Positions 13,001-25,000 of a stretch of DNA of 64,000 nt are shown one piece after another. The stretch lies in NCBI RefSeq assembly GCF_003597395.2, contig NC_133773.1, forward strand, positions 76,990,286 to 77,054,285. The letters run 5' to 3'. Below the pieces are notes generated by a model. That model saw only the letters and a list, made by a program, of their open reading frames with translations, searched no databases and was not told where the DNA came from. Each line of letters begins with the position of its first letter. The first letter of the stretch is position 1. This stretch comes from Chelonoidis abingdonii. Taxonomy: Eukaryota; Chordata; Testudines; Testudinidae. A program made the translations under genes and the position numbers.

Positions 13001-16000
13001 TTGTGTCCTTTTTCCACTCTGGCCTCTGCGCAGAAATATATTCCAAGATAGTGGGCGATGAGGAGAGAAAGCAGACAATTAGGTGGTGCCTATGTTACAG
13101 CGTAACTAGAAGTGTTTAAAGGTCTTGTGGCCTCTGCTATCTTTTGCACTCCGTGCACCTCAGCTGCTCTTTACCCAAGGAGAGGGTGGGATGAGGATGG
13201 GGAAGCTCATACCTCCACCCTGAAGTCTCCTGGGCTCAGGAGCAGAGGGCAGCATGCCTTCTCCCACCCCTGCAGTCTGTGCTGGGAACTGACAATAGTA
13301 GGTTCTATTGAAACAATGTTCATTTATATTTGTTTTCTAGACTATTTGGCAGGACAAAAGATGATGTTAGAGTTTGGGCCAAAGGAAAACAGTTTTGTTC
13401 ATGAAAAAAACAGAGATATGTGGTAGACAATTACTGAGTCCTCTCAGAGGCAGAACTTTTTAAGTTTTAGTTTAATTAATGCATGTTTTGTCACTCTGTA
13501 GAAAGCGCAATCTCACAAATGAATGTAACATGCTAGTCACAGTGAATCCTAAAAAGTGCTTGTGTCACTTACTGATATGATTTTCTTATTGAGCAAGCTT
13601 GCCATGGCAAACCTGATTCGTGGAAATGAACTGGAGTTGGCAGTCAGTGTGGGTACTGTCTTAGGAGAAAGTGGAGCGCAAGCAACACATTATGCTCTAG
13701 AGTTACTAGCAAGAAAATGTATGACAGTAACAACATGGTAAGAATTTCTTACTCCAAAGAAGACTTTTTCTAACGAAACACAGTTGTTATAACTGACAGA
13801 AGTCCATAAGATGATATGAATAAAGCTATCATTTGGAATCCTTTGTAGCTCTATAAGACAGACTCAGACAGAAATGAGATACAAATTGAGATATCATTTA
13901 ATATACACCAGGTAGAGATGGTGAGATCTGGAACATTTAATGCAGAGAACTAGTATGCCAAATGAGATATAGGCCCTTATACTAAAGTTTTTATTCAGGC
14001 AAACCTATTAAAGGCAGATGGAGTTTTGCTTAAACAAGAATAGCAGTATCAGACCGGTAATGCATAAAGAACCCAAATGTTCCTTAATTCCTCATTAATC
14101 TCAGAAAACACACACACACATATTGTAAATAAGTAAGCAGATGCAGTGTTTCCACAATGATTACTAAACTCTTAACTTGTATTTGAGCAGGTAAAGCTTC
14201 TTCACTTGCCCCAAATCAAGAAATTAAAACTAGTTTTATAAAAGTGAGTGAAAATAGTCACTTGGCAGAAGAAACTTAACAAAAGTCACTTGGAAGAAGT
14301 AAGGCCAAAAATGATCCATAGGTGAAGAGTGAACAGTAGCTTCGATAAAAAATTATGATATGGTATTTAAAATGATTGTAAGGCATAAACACCCAGGAGG
14401 GAGAGGGGTAATTTAGTATGGCACTGGAAATATAGCTAGGAGAGATGAGAAGTTATTAAGATCCCACAGAATTGCTGTTTGACTTCCCCCAGGAGAGGCC
14501 ATGTCTTTGTGTCATCCAGCGGAAGTTTCACAAGGTCCTGTATTACATTGTCCTCCATGCATTGGTTTTACTGTGGGAGGGTACAATTTTGGCTTATTGT
14601 TCTGTGATAGAGAGTACAACATATAATGGGAGAAAAAGATGATGCCATGTGCAGGAACAGCGTTAGGCATGATTTTAGGGTTTGTATTCTGTTTAGAGAA
14701 ATAGGAATTAATGTGGGACAGTCAATCTGTTTTTAAAAGGATCTAAGTTTTTAGTTTTGCTGTCAAAGTTGGTATTTGATCACCCAGTTAGAGAGACACC
14801 AAGAGTAGCCTAGTTGAGCTCCTTTCCACAGAAGAGTAGGTCTAGTTTAACCAAGGAAACCATTGCAGGAACATTGATTGCATAAAATGATTGGTTTATG
14901 GCTCTTGTGTTTACAATGGCTTGGCATGTCAGCACAGCAAAAATTTTGACAAAACTGATCTGGCATGTCCACAGGCAACACATCAGATAATAGTTGAATC
15001 TCTGCATTCTGAGATTCCTGGTGATTCTTATTCTGTAGGACACACCATCATTGTGGGCACAGTTGCTTTTGTGTAAATTGTGATAAGGCAACACAGCAGA
15101 CAGAATTAGGAAGACAGATGAAATGGTACAATTCTAACACTTGTAACTTTCTCATGCACACTTAGGGGTTGTCTGCACAAACAGTTAGACTGCTACAAAG
15201 CTGAGGCTGTGAATCTATTCTGCACTCACTTGCTGAGGTCTAACTGTATGTACCCTGATGACAGGTTTCAGAGTGGCAGCAGTGTTAGTCTGTATCAGCA
15301 AAAAGAACAGGAGTCCTTGTGGCACCTTAGAGACTAACAGATTTATTTGAGCATAAGCTTTCCTGGGCTAAAACCCACTTCTTCGGATGTATGCGGTGGA
15401 AAATACAGTAGGAAGATATATATACACAGAGAACATGAAAAAATGGGTGTTGCCATACCAACTGTAATGAGAGTTGTCATAAACAGATAGCTAAGGGTTA
15501 ATGTTTCTTTTACCTGTAAAGGGTTAACAAAGGGAACCAAACACCTGACCAGAGGACCAATCAGGAAACTGAATTTTTCAAAGCTCAGGGAGGGAAGTTT
15601 TTGGGTGTGTGTTCTTTTTTCTGTTCTAGTGCTCTCTCAGCTCTGAGAGAGGATCTCTCTGCCTTCAGGTTTTCTAATCTTCTGTTTCCAAATTGTGAGT
15701 ACAAAGGTAGAAAAACAATAGGCTTATATTGTTTTGTTTGTATTTACATATGTGTAGTTGCTGGAATGTTTTAAATTGTATTCTTTTTGAATAAGGCTGT
15801 TTATTCATGTTTTCTTTTAAGCAATTGACCCTGTACATTGTCAACTTGATACAGAGACCATTTTTATGTCTTTTTCTTTCTTTTTATATAAAGCTTTCTT
15901 TTTAAGACCTGTTGGATTTTTTCCTAGTGGGGGCTCAGGGGGATTGAGCCTGCAGCTCACCAGGGAATTGGTGGGAGGGAAAAGAAGGAGGGGGGAAGGT

Positions 16001-19000
16001 GAATTGTCCTCTCTGTTTTGTAATTCAAGGAGTTTAAGTACAGTAATCTTCCAGGGTAACCCAGGGAGGGGAAGACTGGGAGGAGGTAAAGAGGGAGAAG
16101 GGAAGTGGGTTATTTCCCTTTGTTGTGAGACTCAGGGCATCTGAGTCTTGGGGTCCCCCGGGAAGGTTTTGGGGAGACCAAAGTGAGGCAGGCACTGGAA
16201 TTCCTGTCTGGTGGCAGCGATGTCAGATCTAAGCTGGTAATTAAGCTTGGAGGTTTCATGCTAGCACCTTATGTTCTGATCTCTAAGGTTCAGATCTGAG
16301 TAGGAAAGCTATGACAAGAGTATTTAATTATGGTGAGCTATTAGGTGACCTGTTATCAGCAGGAGAAAAAAAAAATAGCCCATTTCCAACAGTTGATAAG
16401 AAGGTGTGAGTAACAGGAGGGGGAAAAATTAGCATGGTCATTATACAAAGTAAAAACTGTTTCCCCCTGCTAATTTTTTCCCCTACTATTACTCAAACCT
16501 TCTTGTCAACTGTTGGAAATGGGCCATCCTGATTATCACTACACATTTTCTTTCTCCTGCGGATAATAGTTCACCGTAATTAATTACTCTCGTTACAGTT
16601 GGTATGGCAACACCCATTTTTTCATGTTCTCTGTGTGTATATATATCTTCTTACTGTATTTTCCACTGCATGCATCCGATGAAGGGGTCTTAGCCCACGA
16701 AAGCTTATGCTCAAATAAATGTGTTAGTCTCTAAGGTGCCACGAGTATTCCTCGTTCTTTTTGTATGTACCCTGATCAGGGCTGGTTCTGGCTTTTTTGC
16801 TGCCCCAAGCAAAAAAAAATAAAATAAAAAACAAACAAACCTGCGGGGTGGCTGGAGCAGCGAAGCAAAAAAAAAATAGCAAAAAACCTGCAGGGCGGCC
16901 GGAGCCAGGGTGCAAACATTCGGCTAGTGGGACTCCCTGCACTGCAAACGTGCCCCGGGCACTGGAGTGCGCACCCCGGCTAACAGGGGGAAAAGGGAGG
17001 GAGTGGAGGGGAGAGAGAGAAGGGAGGTGGCCAGGGCTTCCTTCAGCCAGGGTGCTCACCACTCGGCCCCTCCCGCTGTGCCGCCTGCCGGGAGGGCTCT
17101 GCGCCGCTCCGGTCAGTGGGGAGGGAAGGACGTGGGCTGCCGGGGTTGCTGCAGACCTGGCACCAGCTGGGGCAGACAGAGTGCGCAGCTGGCTCCCAGT
17201 AGGGCGCTCCCATCCTCTGTGCTGCTGCCCCCTACAGGGCGGCCAGAGCAGCGAACAAAAAAAAAGAAAAAAAGGGTGGCCTTGCCGCCCTAGGATTGGA
17301 CGGAATGCCGCCCTTTAGAATCTGCTGCCCCAAGCACGAGCTTGCTTGGCTGGTGCCTAGAGCCAGCCCTGACCCTGATGATTCACATTAGCAGTTCATT
17401 AGCCCACTTTGATCTAGTCTACTTTGAAATGGAATTAGCTGAAAGCATTCTAACAAACTGTTAATGCATGTCAGCAGGGTGCACAGGAACAGTTAAACAA
17501 AAGAAGGGTAGCAGGGTAGATTCACACCCCATGTTGCCACATCCAATTATTCATATAGACAGACCATTAGAAGAAACCATTGCATTGAGCTAAAGACCTC
17601 ATCCCAGTTAATACAACCAGTGCTTGTAATATTCCTGGGACAACAGTTGTGTGTACATTGTATAGTCTTTGTAAACTCAGTGTTCAGACTTACAGTTGTT
17701 GCACCAATTTTTAGCCAGAGACTGCTGCGACACACTTCACCACCCCTTTTAGATACTTCAAAATAGCAATAGTAAATACACCTCTACCCTGATATAACAC
17801 TGTCCGTGGGAGCCAAAATATCTTACCGCGTTATAGGTGAAACTGCGTTATATCGAACTTGCTTTGATCCGACGGAGCGCATGGTCCCACCCTCTGAAGT
17901 GCTGCTTTACCGCGTTATATCCGAATTCGTGTTATATCGGGGGTAGAGGTGTACCTATGCTATACTCATTATAGAGAGAAGCAGAAATCCTGGATTCTCT
18001 AATATATATGGAACTCCCTTTACCATTAGAAATCTTTACTTTTCCATAACCCAATCTAAATTTAGAAATACCCACTATTCTGAAACACTCTTATTTTGCT
18101 ATAGTGCATTTCTCAGAATACTGGAAGATCCCTGATTAACTGATAATGAAATAGGTTATTGATGGAACATTTTACTATACATTCGTCCAGTGGTATTCTC
18201 TCAAAAACAAACACAAAATATATTGGGGAAATTATTTTGAATGTTTGATAATGTCAGCTTTGTTTTGGTTTGTGCCTATCACCTCCTACCACTCCTAAAT
18301 GGCACTTCTTTCCCTTAGATGAATCCTAATAATATTTATTTATTGAAAGCTTAACTCCTACTTCACTGGCCTCAGCTGCACTATTTTTTGCTAGATCCTG
18401 AATTTCTTTTCAAGATTGGTTCTTGAAAAACATTTCAGGTAACACAGTTTTGGATGACAGAAATCTTTGTTTTAAACAGTTATTTTCAATGTATGGTCTC
18501 AACTAACTTCTACCAACTTTTTAAAAAAGTTTTTCCCTAACTGCTTAGGCCAGTACATGCCAGCAAAGCCATGTTATGGAAACAGTTTTTAGGAACTGAT
18601 CTTGAAAGCCGTTTCAGGATCCCACAAAGGTTGTATTCTGGATATGGCTTCTGTGTATCTTGGAAAATTAGCTATTATATGTTGAATGGCACAAGCTGAT
18701 ATTCCAAATAGCTTGTTGATTTAGTTTTGCAACGGGGGTTAGAATCAAGCCGTTGGTATAATTTGCTGCTGCTGTTTCCCAAAGCCAAATTTATATTCTC
18801 GTTGGAGTGGTAGTGCTGTTTATTCATTAATTTGTCCCCTATTTAGTAAACAAAACAATTTTTTTTTGCTCATTACTTTTCAATATCTTCCTTTTAGCTT
18901 TCCATCTCTTGGATACAGGTACTTTGTTGTTTCTAAAGAGAGAGATTCTAAAAAATCCATTGAAGCTCTATGATTTTGGCATAGACTAAAAATAACCTTA

Positions 19001-22000
19001 AACCATGTTCTTTGTTTTTTTTCTAGTATTGATAAAATATGTATATAAATATTTTGAAGAATGGTAGATGGGCAGAAGTTGTTTGCAAAGCAACAATTCA
19101 CTGACATTTTCAAGTGACCACATAAACTCTGCAAATGAAGAGTAAACAAACTAGAAGAATAAAAATATGGGGATTTGTATCACTTTGTCTCTCTGTTTTT
19201 AACTGAATGCACATTTAGGGTTCTATCTTAAAGGTATTGGAATTATTCTAAATCAAGTAGAGCTGGAAAAAGAAAAAGCACCCGTCACTGGAAGAGAGTG
19301 ATAAGAAAATGGCAGAATAATGACTAGGACATGCCAGCCTCCCTATTCCCATTAAAGTATATAGTGCCAAAATTCAACAAGAAGGCATTGCAGCCCATTT
19401 GAGAAGCATTTGAACAAAATGGCCCTTTTCTCCAATATGAGTTAGAGTGCAGGGAATGAAGGGCACACTTGCTTCACCTCCAGGTGCATTATGCTCTTTG
19501 GCTGATGGTAACAGTCCAGACATATATCTGATGTTCTGTGGAAGTGTGTGTGTGTGTGGAGAATGGCCTCAGTCTGCATTTGCTTGAGGCTAAATTGTGC
19601 TTTTCCCCATATTTCCCACAGGTGTCACTCCTGCTTCCGTTCCTGTGTATTCAGTCCTGGCCTAATTAATGAATAATTGCAATTACTGGCAAAACAAATG
19701 TGGGGATCGTAGACTCAGGAACATCAGTTAGACATAGCTGTGCTGATGAAGAGGCTAAATTTTATGGCTAACAGCTACATTCCCTGGGTAACAAGTGAAG
19801 TGTTGTTCAAACCTGGAGTAGTGCCTATTTGGTGCTTGTAGTGGTGCAAGGAATAGGCACAGAACACTGGGGAAAGAGCAGGAGCCAGGATAAGGAAGTA
19901 TTGGGCACTAAATAAAATAACTGTTTAAAAATATTGCGGTGTTAATTATTTCTTAAATAAATATTCCCTATGAGCTTTTGGTTTACATGAGATGAAGTAA
20001 AAATAATAGAGGATGTATTTTCAGCAGTGAGATTCTCATAAATGGCAAATCCATCTGCAGTGGGCTGAAAATGTATCCTTGCTCTGTGTTTTGAAATCCC
20101 ATCTTGTAATTACAAGACACTTTTCAGTGGGTTGTAGTGCTGACTAATGTTGATTTCATGAAGTTCTGGGAGCTTTGCACCTTACCAACTTCGTGGAGTT
20201 GAACTAGGGCAAAAAGAGGCAGTTCTCTCCTCATAAGCTGTTATTACTGGACTGATTCCCCCTTTTCCATTTCCCCAGCAACAACACATATTTCTTCAGT
20301 GTAAGAGGAAAGGCGAGTGTAAAGAAACAGTCCTGCCTCTGACACTGCATCTCCACCATTACATGTCGTTGAGAGTGACTGCCATATTTTCTGTTTGCAC
20401 AGGGACTTGGCAGCAGATCTTCTCATGATGACTCCCAATAATGAACTGCAGTTAGTAAAGCTATGTGCTTTCTATCCTGGATCCACAGCAGAGATAAATG
20501 ACCTACATGAAAAGGTACATTTAAGGGACCTTTATTAATTAAAAAAAAACCTTTACTTGAATAGTAAAATGAGGTTATGTATTGATTTGTTTCTTAATAT
20601 GTAGATAAATTCATAACACTTATGAATATTATTTTCTATATTAATAGTATTTTGTATTATCATCTCTCATATCCATTTTTGTTCTGTGTTTAATCAGCAT
20701 GAGGCTTTTACCATCAGTTTGTGCACAATAAGAAATGTGTATTTGGTTTCTGGTATGTTATAAAGGCAGTTTGATGTAGTGACCATCAGACTGGACTGGG
20801 ACTCAGGAGACATAGGTTCTATTCCCAGCTCTGCTGCTGGCCTGCTGGGTGACTGTGGGTAAATCACGGTCACTTCTCTGTGTCTCAGTTTCCACATTTA
20901 TAAAATGAGAATAATGAGATTTACCTCCTCTATAAAGCACTTGGAAATCTGCTGATGGTAAGAGGTTGGCGGTTCTTATTATGTGTGCAGTAGCAAACTA
21001 AGGCCAGATCCTCTGTCTATAAGAATCTGGATTCCGCCCAGGGTAGAATGTTTCCAATTGCTCATGGTCATAAGAGTCACTTGTAAATAGGGCTTCTAGT
21101 CCCCTTCTCTCTGAAGTCATATTAAAGAATTCCTCCTTCCCCCACTACCCTGATCTCTGTGGTACTGCATCTGGTGCCCACTGGCTTCTTTGCCTGGGAG
21201 ACTTCCTCCGTAGCCTGGAAGAGTCTCCTTCTTCTGACTGCTTTACTTTTGACGCGAACTGCTCATCTAGTGACTTCTTAAACAATGGGTTTGCCACAGA
21301 AAGACCGCACAAAGTTCTTAGATGCCAAAGCTGACATTCACCAGACATTTGGCATACTGACTTTACCAGCGTGAATCCCTATAGAGGGAATCAGAGTGAA
21401 CTCTTCTAGTGATACATGTCTGTGAAAAAATCTTTATTACCTTTAGATAAAGAGAATGATTTTTTCTTCATATCAGAGAAAATCTGTTTTTGTTATGCTT
21501 TATGAGAACTTCCATAGTTTCTTGAACCTTACCACGTTCAAACAAAACTATTTATTTCTTGTGTAAAACCTTTGTTTTCCAGTGTAATCTACCAGGTGTA
21601 GAAGAATGTATGCAGCTAGCAGAGACTGCTCAAGCAAATGGAGACATATTTGAAACCATAAAATACTATTTGTTAAGTACAGAACCAGAAAAAGCCCTTC
21701 CTATTGGCATTCAATATATTAAAGGTAGGCTTGTGAATGGAAGAACCTGATCTAAATGTAGTCATTTGTTTGGCTTCTTTCTGCATTGGTATTTACCATT
21801 TTCATTTTTTGTTTGTATTTTTCAACAGAACAAATTAGTAGCTCAGATTGGACTTTGGATTCAGTGTGTCCCTTTCTTGATCTTCTAAGCTATATACGCA
21901 CTGAAAGATTAGTGCTGCATAAATGTAGTGAGTGAGTATGTTTCCCATGACTATAAAACTGAGCCTTCCCTCTTTTTTTAAAGATTACTCTTTCTCCTTG

Positions 22001-25000
22001 TTTTCAGTCATGTGTTCTACTTCTTTCCTGCAGCTAGCAATCACTTGGATATCTTTACAACATAGCTCTCAGCTTACCCATCTGAATAAAAATAACAAAT
22101 ACAACTATATGATCTAATCCATCAGCCCTAACATGGGCAAACTTCCTTTGAGCCAATGGGTGTTTTGTAAATGTTGGGACTGAAGGTTACGTCCTAAATT
22201 CAGATTCATGCTAGCCTATCTGCATCTGTAGTAGCAGAGCAGGATCTTGAAGGGACAAATGCAAGATCTTTTCTGGTTGAGTTTCACTGAATTGATGTGT
22301 GGTGGTGTGAGAACTTCAGGCCACAGCCTGTGCATTCCCTATTTTGGGTAGTTATCGAGAAGGTTGTGGTGAGACCACTATCAAAGTATCTAGCTTCCTC
22401 GGAACTCCTTGACACTAGTCAAAATGGGCATAAACCTGGGTTTAGTACACAGGCTGCACTTTTGCATTTAATTTTCCCTTTGTGGTGACAACGGTCAGGT
22501 ATTCTTGCTGACTTTTAGATATGTCAGCTGCCTTTAAAACTGCTGATCATGAAGTGTTGCTGACCCATCTTTTGTCTCAGGCAGAAATAGCTGGGTGGAG
22601 ATCGCTTTTTCTAGCTGAGAAGACCCAAAGAGTTGTAATGGGCAATCATGTAGGGTCCTGCAGGATTCCATCTTATTGCCCCTCTTGTATCAATGTGTAT
22701 ATCTGGCCTATTCAAGGGGTTAGTGAAGAGACTCAGATGGCATAATTTTCAGGCTAATGACCTTAAGTTTTATGTCTCCAATTCAAATGACCAAGCTGGA
22801 GCTGTTGAGAGACTAATGCAGTGTATAGATGAAATTGAGGCATGGATGAGAGCAAGCTGGCTGAGACTCAATCCAGGCAAGACAGGTGATGCTGGTAGGT
22901 TGAGAGAAACAACCCAAAGAGTTAGTGGATATTTTATTTGCACCAAAAAGCAAGGGTGTTCAGCTGCCATTGTTAAATTAACTGCATTTAGAAGTGACTG
23001 TCATAATCAAAAAGGTGTTTTACTATCTACCTCTGGCCAGATGAGTAGGACCTACTCTTTTAAATTCAGATATATCTACTATCATTCATGCCTGTGTCAC
23101 TGCAAGGTTAGACTATCCCAGTGCACTCTGTGGGAGATACATCTTAAATTTAATAGGCAGCTGGAACTGGTGCAGAAGATAGCTGTCTGGTTGATAATTA
23201 GGCCGTTCTCTAGAGAGCACGTGGCTCTGCAGATAGATTTTAAGGTGTTGGCTTGAATTTATAAAGCCTTAAATGGCTAGAGTGTAGTTGAGCACCTCTA
23301 TCTTCATAATACACTGGCTTTGACTACACTACGCACTACACTGTGTGCTAGAAGCTGTGCTGCTAAAAGGCGCGCACGCAGTGTAGCTGCTTTTTGTTAG
23401 CAAGAGTGCTTTCCTGCCTACAAAAAACTTCCACCCCAATGAGTGGCAGTAGCTTTGTCAGCAGGAGAGTGCTCCTGCTAACAAAGCACTCTTCACACCA
23501 TGCTTTTCCTCAACAAAACTTTTGTCGGAGGGATGTTTTCTTAACACCTTTGAACAACAAAAGTTTTGTCATTCACTTGCCAGTGTAGACAAAGCTACTG
23601 TTGCAATCATGATCACCAGAGACACTGATCGTAAATCCTCCTCTGCATAAGAGAGAGAGCATTCTCCATAAGAGCCCCAGAGCTCTGATATTCTCTTCTG
23701 CTGCTGGTCTCAAATGCCTGGATTTAAGGACTTAGGCCTTGTCTACACTTACAGTTTTGCAGCGCTGGCCGTTACAGCTGTGGTCGTACAGCTGTGTACG
23801 GCCAGCGCTGCAGTGTGTCCACACTGACAGCGACCAGCGCTGCGAGTCGTGTCACACTTGCACCAGTTGCAGCGCTGTTGTGAGTGGTGATTGTGGGCAG
23901 CATCACAGAGCCCTCGTCCCAATTTGCTGCTGGGGGTTGTGGGAGGGACGGAAGGGTGCGGGTCATTCCGCTTCCTGTTCCAACGACCGTGGTGCATCGC
24001 TTCCCTTTCAGCGTTTGGTGCCATTTGATTCTGCGCGTGTGATTTCAGTAAGAATGGAGTCCGAGCTGCTTAGGATGTTGCTGATGATGTGCCAGCACAT
24101 CCCGTTGGCTTGACTTATTTCTTATGCTCCAAAGTGACAGTGAGAGCTCAGATGTAAATAGATGTCGTGACGTCTGCGACAGTAATTGCTTGTCGCAGAC
24201 GGCAGTGCTCTGCGCGTGGAACGCCACTTTGGGCTCGGGAAAAGTACTCGAGTGGTGGGATCACATCGTCCTGCAAGTCTGGGATGACGAGCATGGCTGC
24301 AGATTTAGGATGCGAAAAGCCACTTTCATGGGACTGTGTGCTGAGCTCACCCAAACCTGCAGCACAGGACATGAGACTGAGAACTGCGCTTTGGAGAGCG
24401 GGTGGCTATTGCAGTCTGGATGGCAACTCAGACAGCACCGATCGGTCGCAAACAGTTTGGTGTGGAAAGTCAACCGTTGGATATGTGGTGATGCAAGTTG
24501 CAGGGGCCATTATGCATCTGTTCGACGACCGTGACTCTGGGAATGTGCAGGACATTGTGGATGGCTTTGCCAAATGGGTTTCCTAACTGTGGAGGGCAAT
24601 AGATGGGACGCATATTCCTTCTGGCACCACCACCTGACATCCGAGTACATTATCAGAAGGGGTATTTTCAATGGTTCTCCAGGCGCTTGTGGAATACAGT
24701 GGGGTTTCACTGACATTAACGGTGGCTGGAAAGGGGCAGTGTGCACGATCTTTCGGAACAGTGCCTGTTCAGGAAGCTGCAGGCAGGGACTTTTTTCCAG
24801 ACCGTAGATTCACAGTGGTGGGGTCGAAATGCCCATTGTGATCTTGGAGACCCGCTTACCGTTAATGCCTTGGTCATGAACTGTATCAGGGAGCTTGATG
24901 ACAAGGACGGTTAACTACAGGCTGAGCCGGTGCAGAATGACCGTGGAGCATGCTTTTGCCGTTTAAAAGGGAGATTGGAGAAGTCCTCTAACGGGAAGCT

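Noticed and set aside
16797..17318. 173-codon open frame and its neighbours
   Set aside because: It lies wholly inside a hAT element with clear inverted ends and target duplication; composition is A-rich and GC-rich repeat sequence, with no protein similarity.
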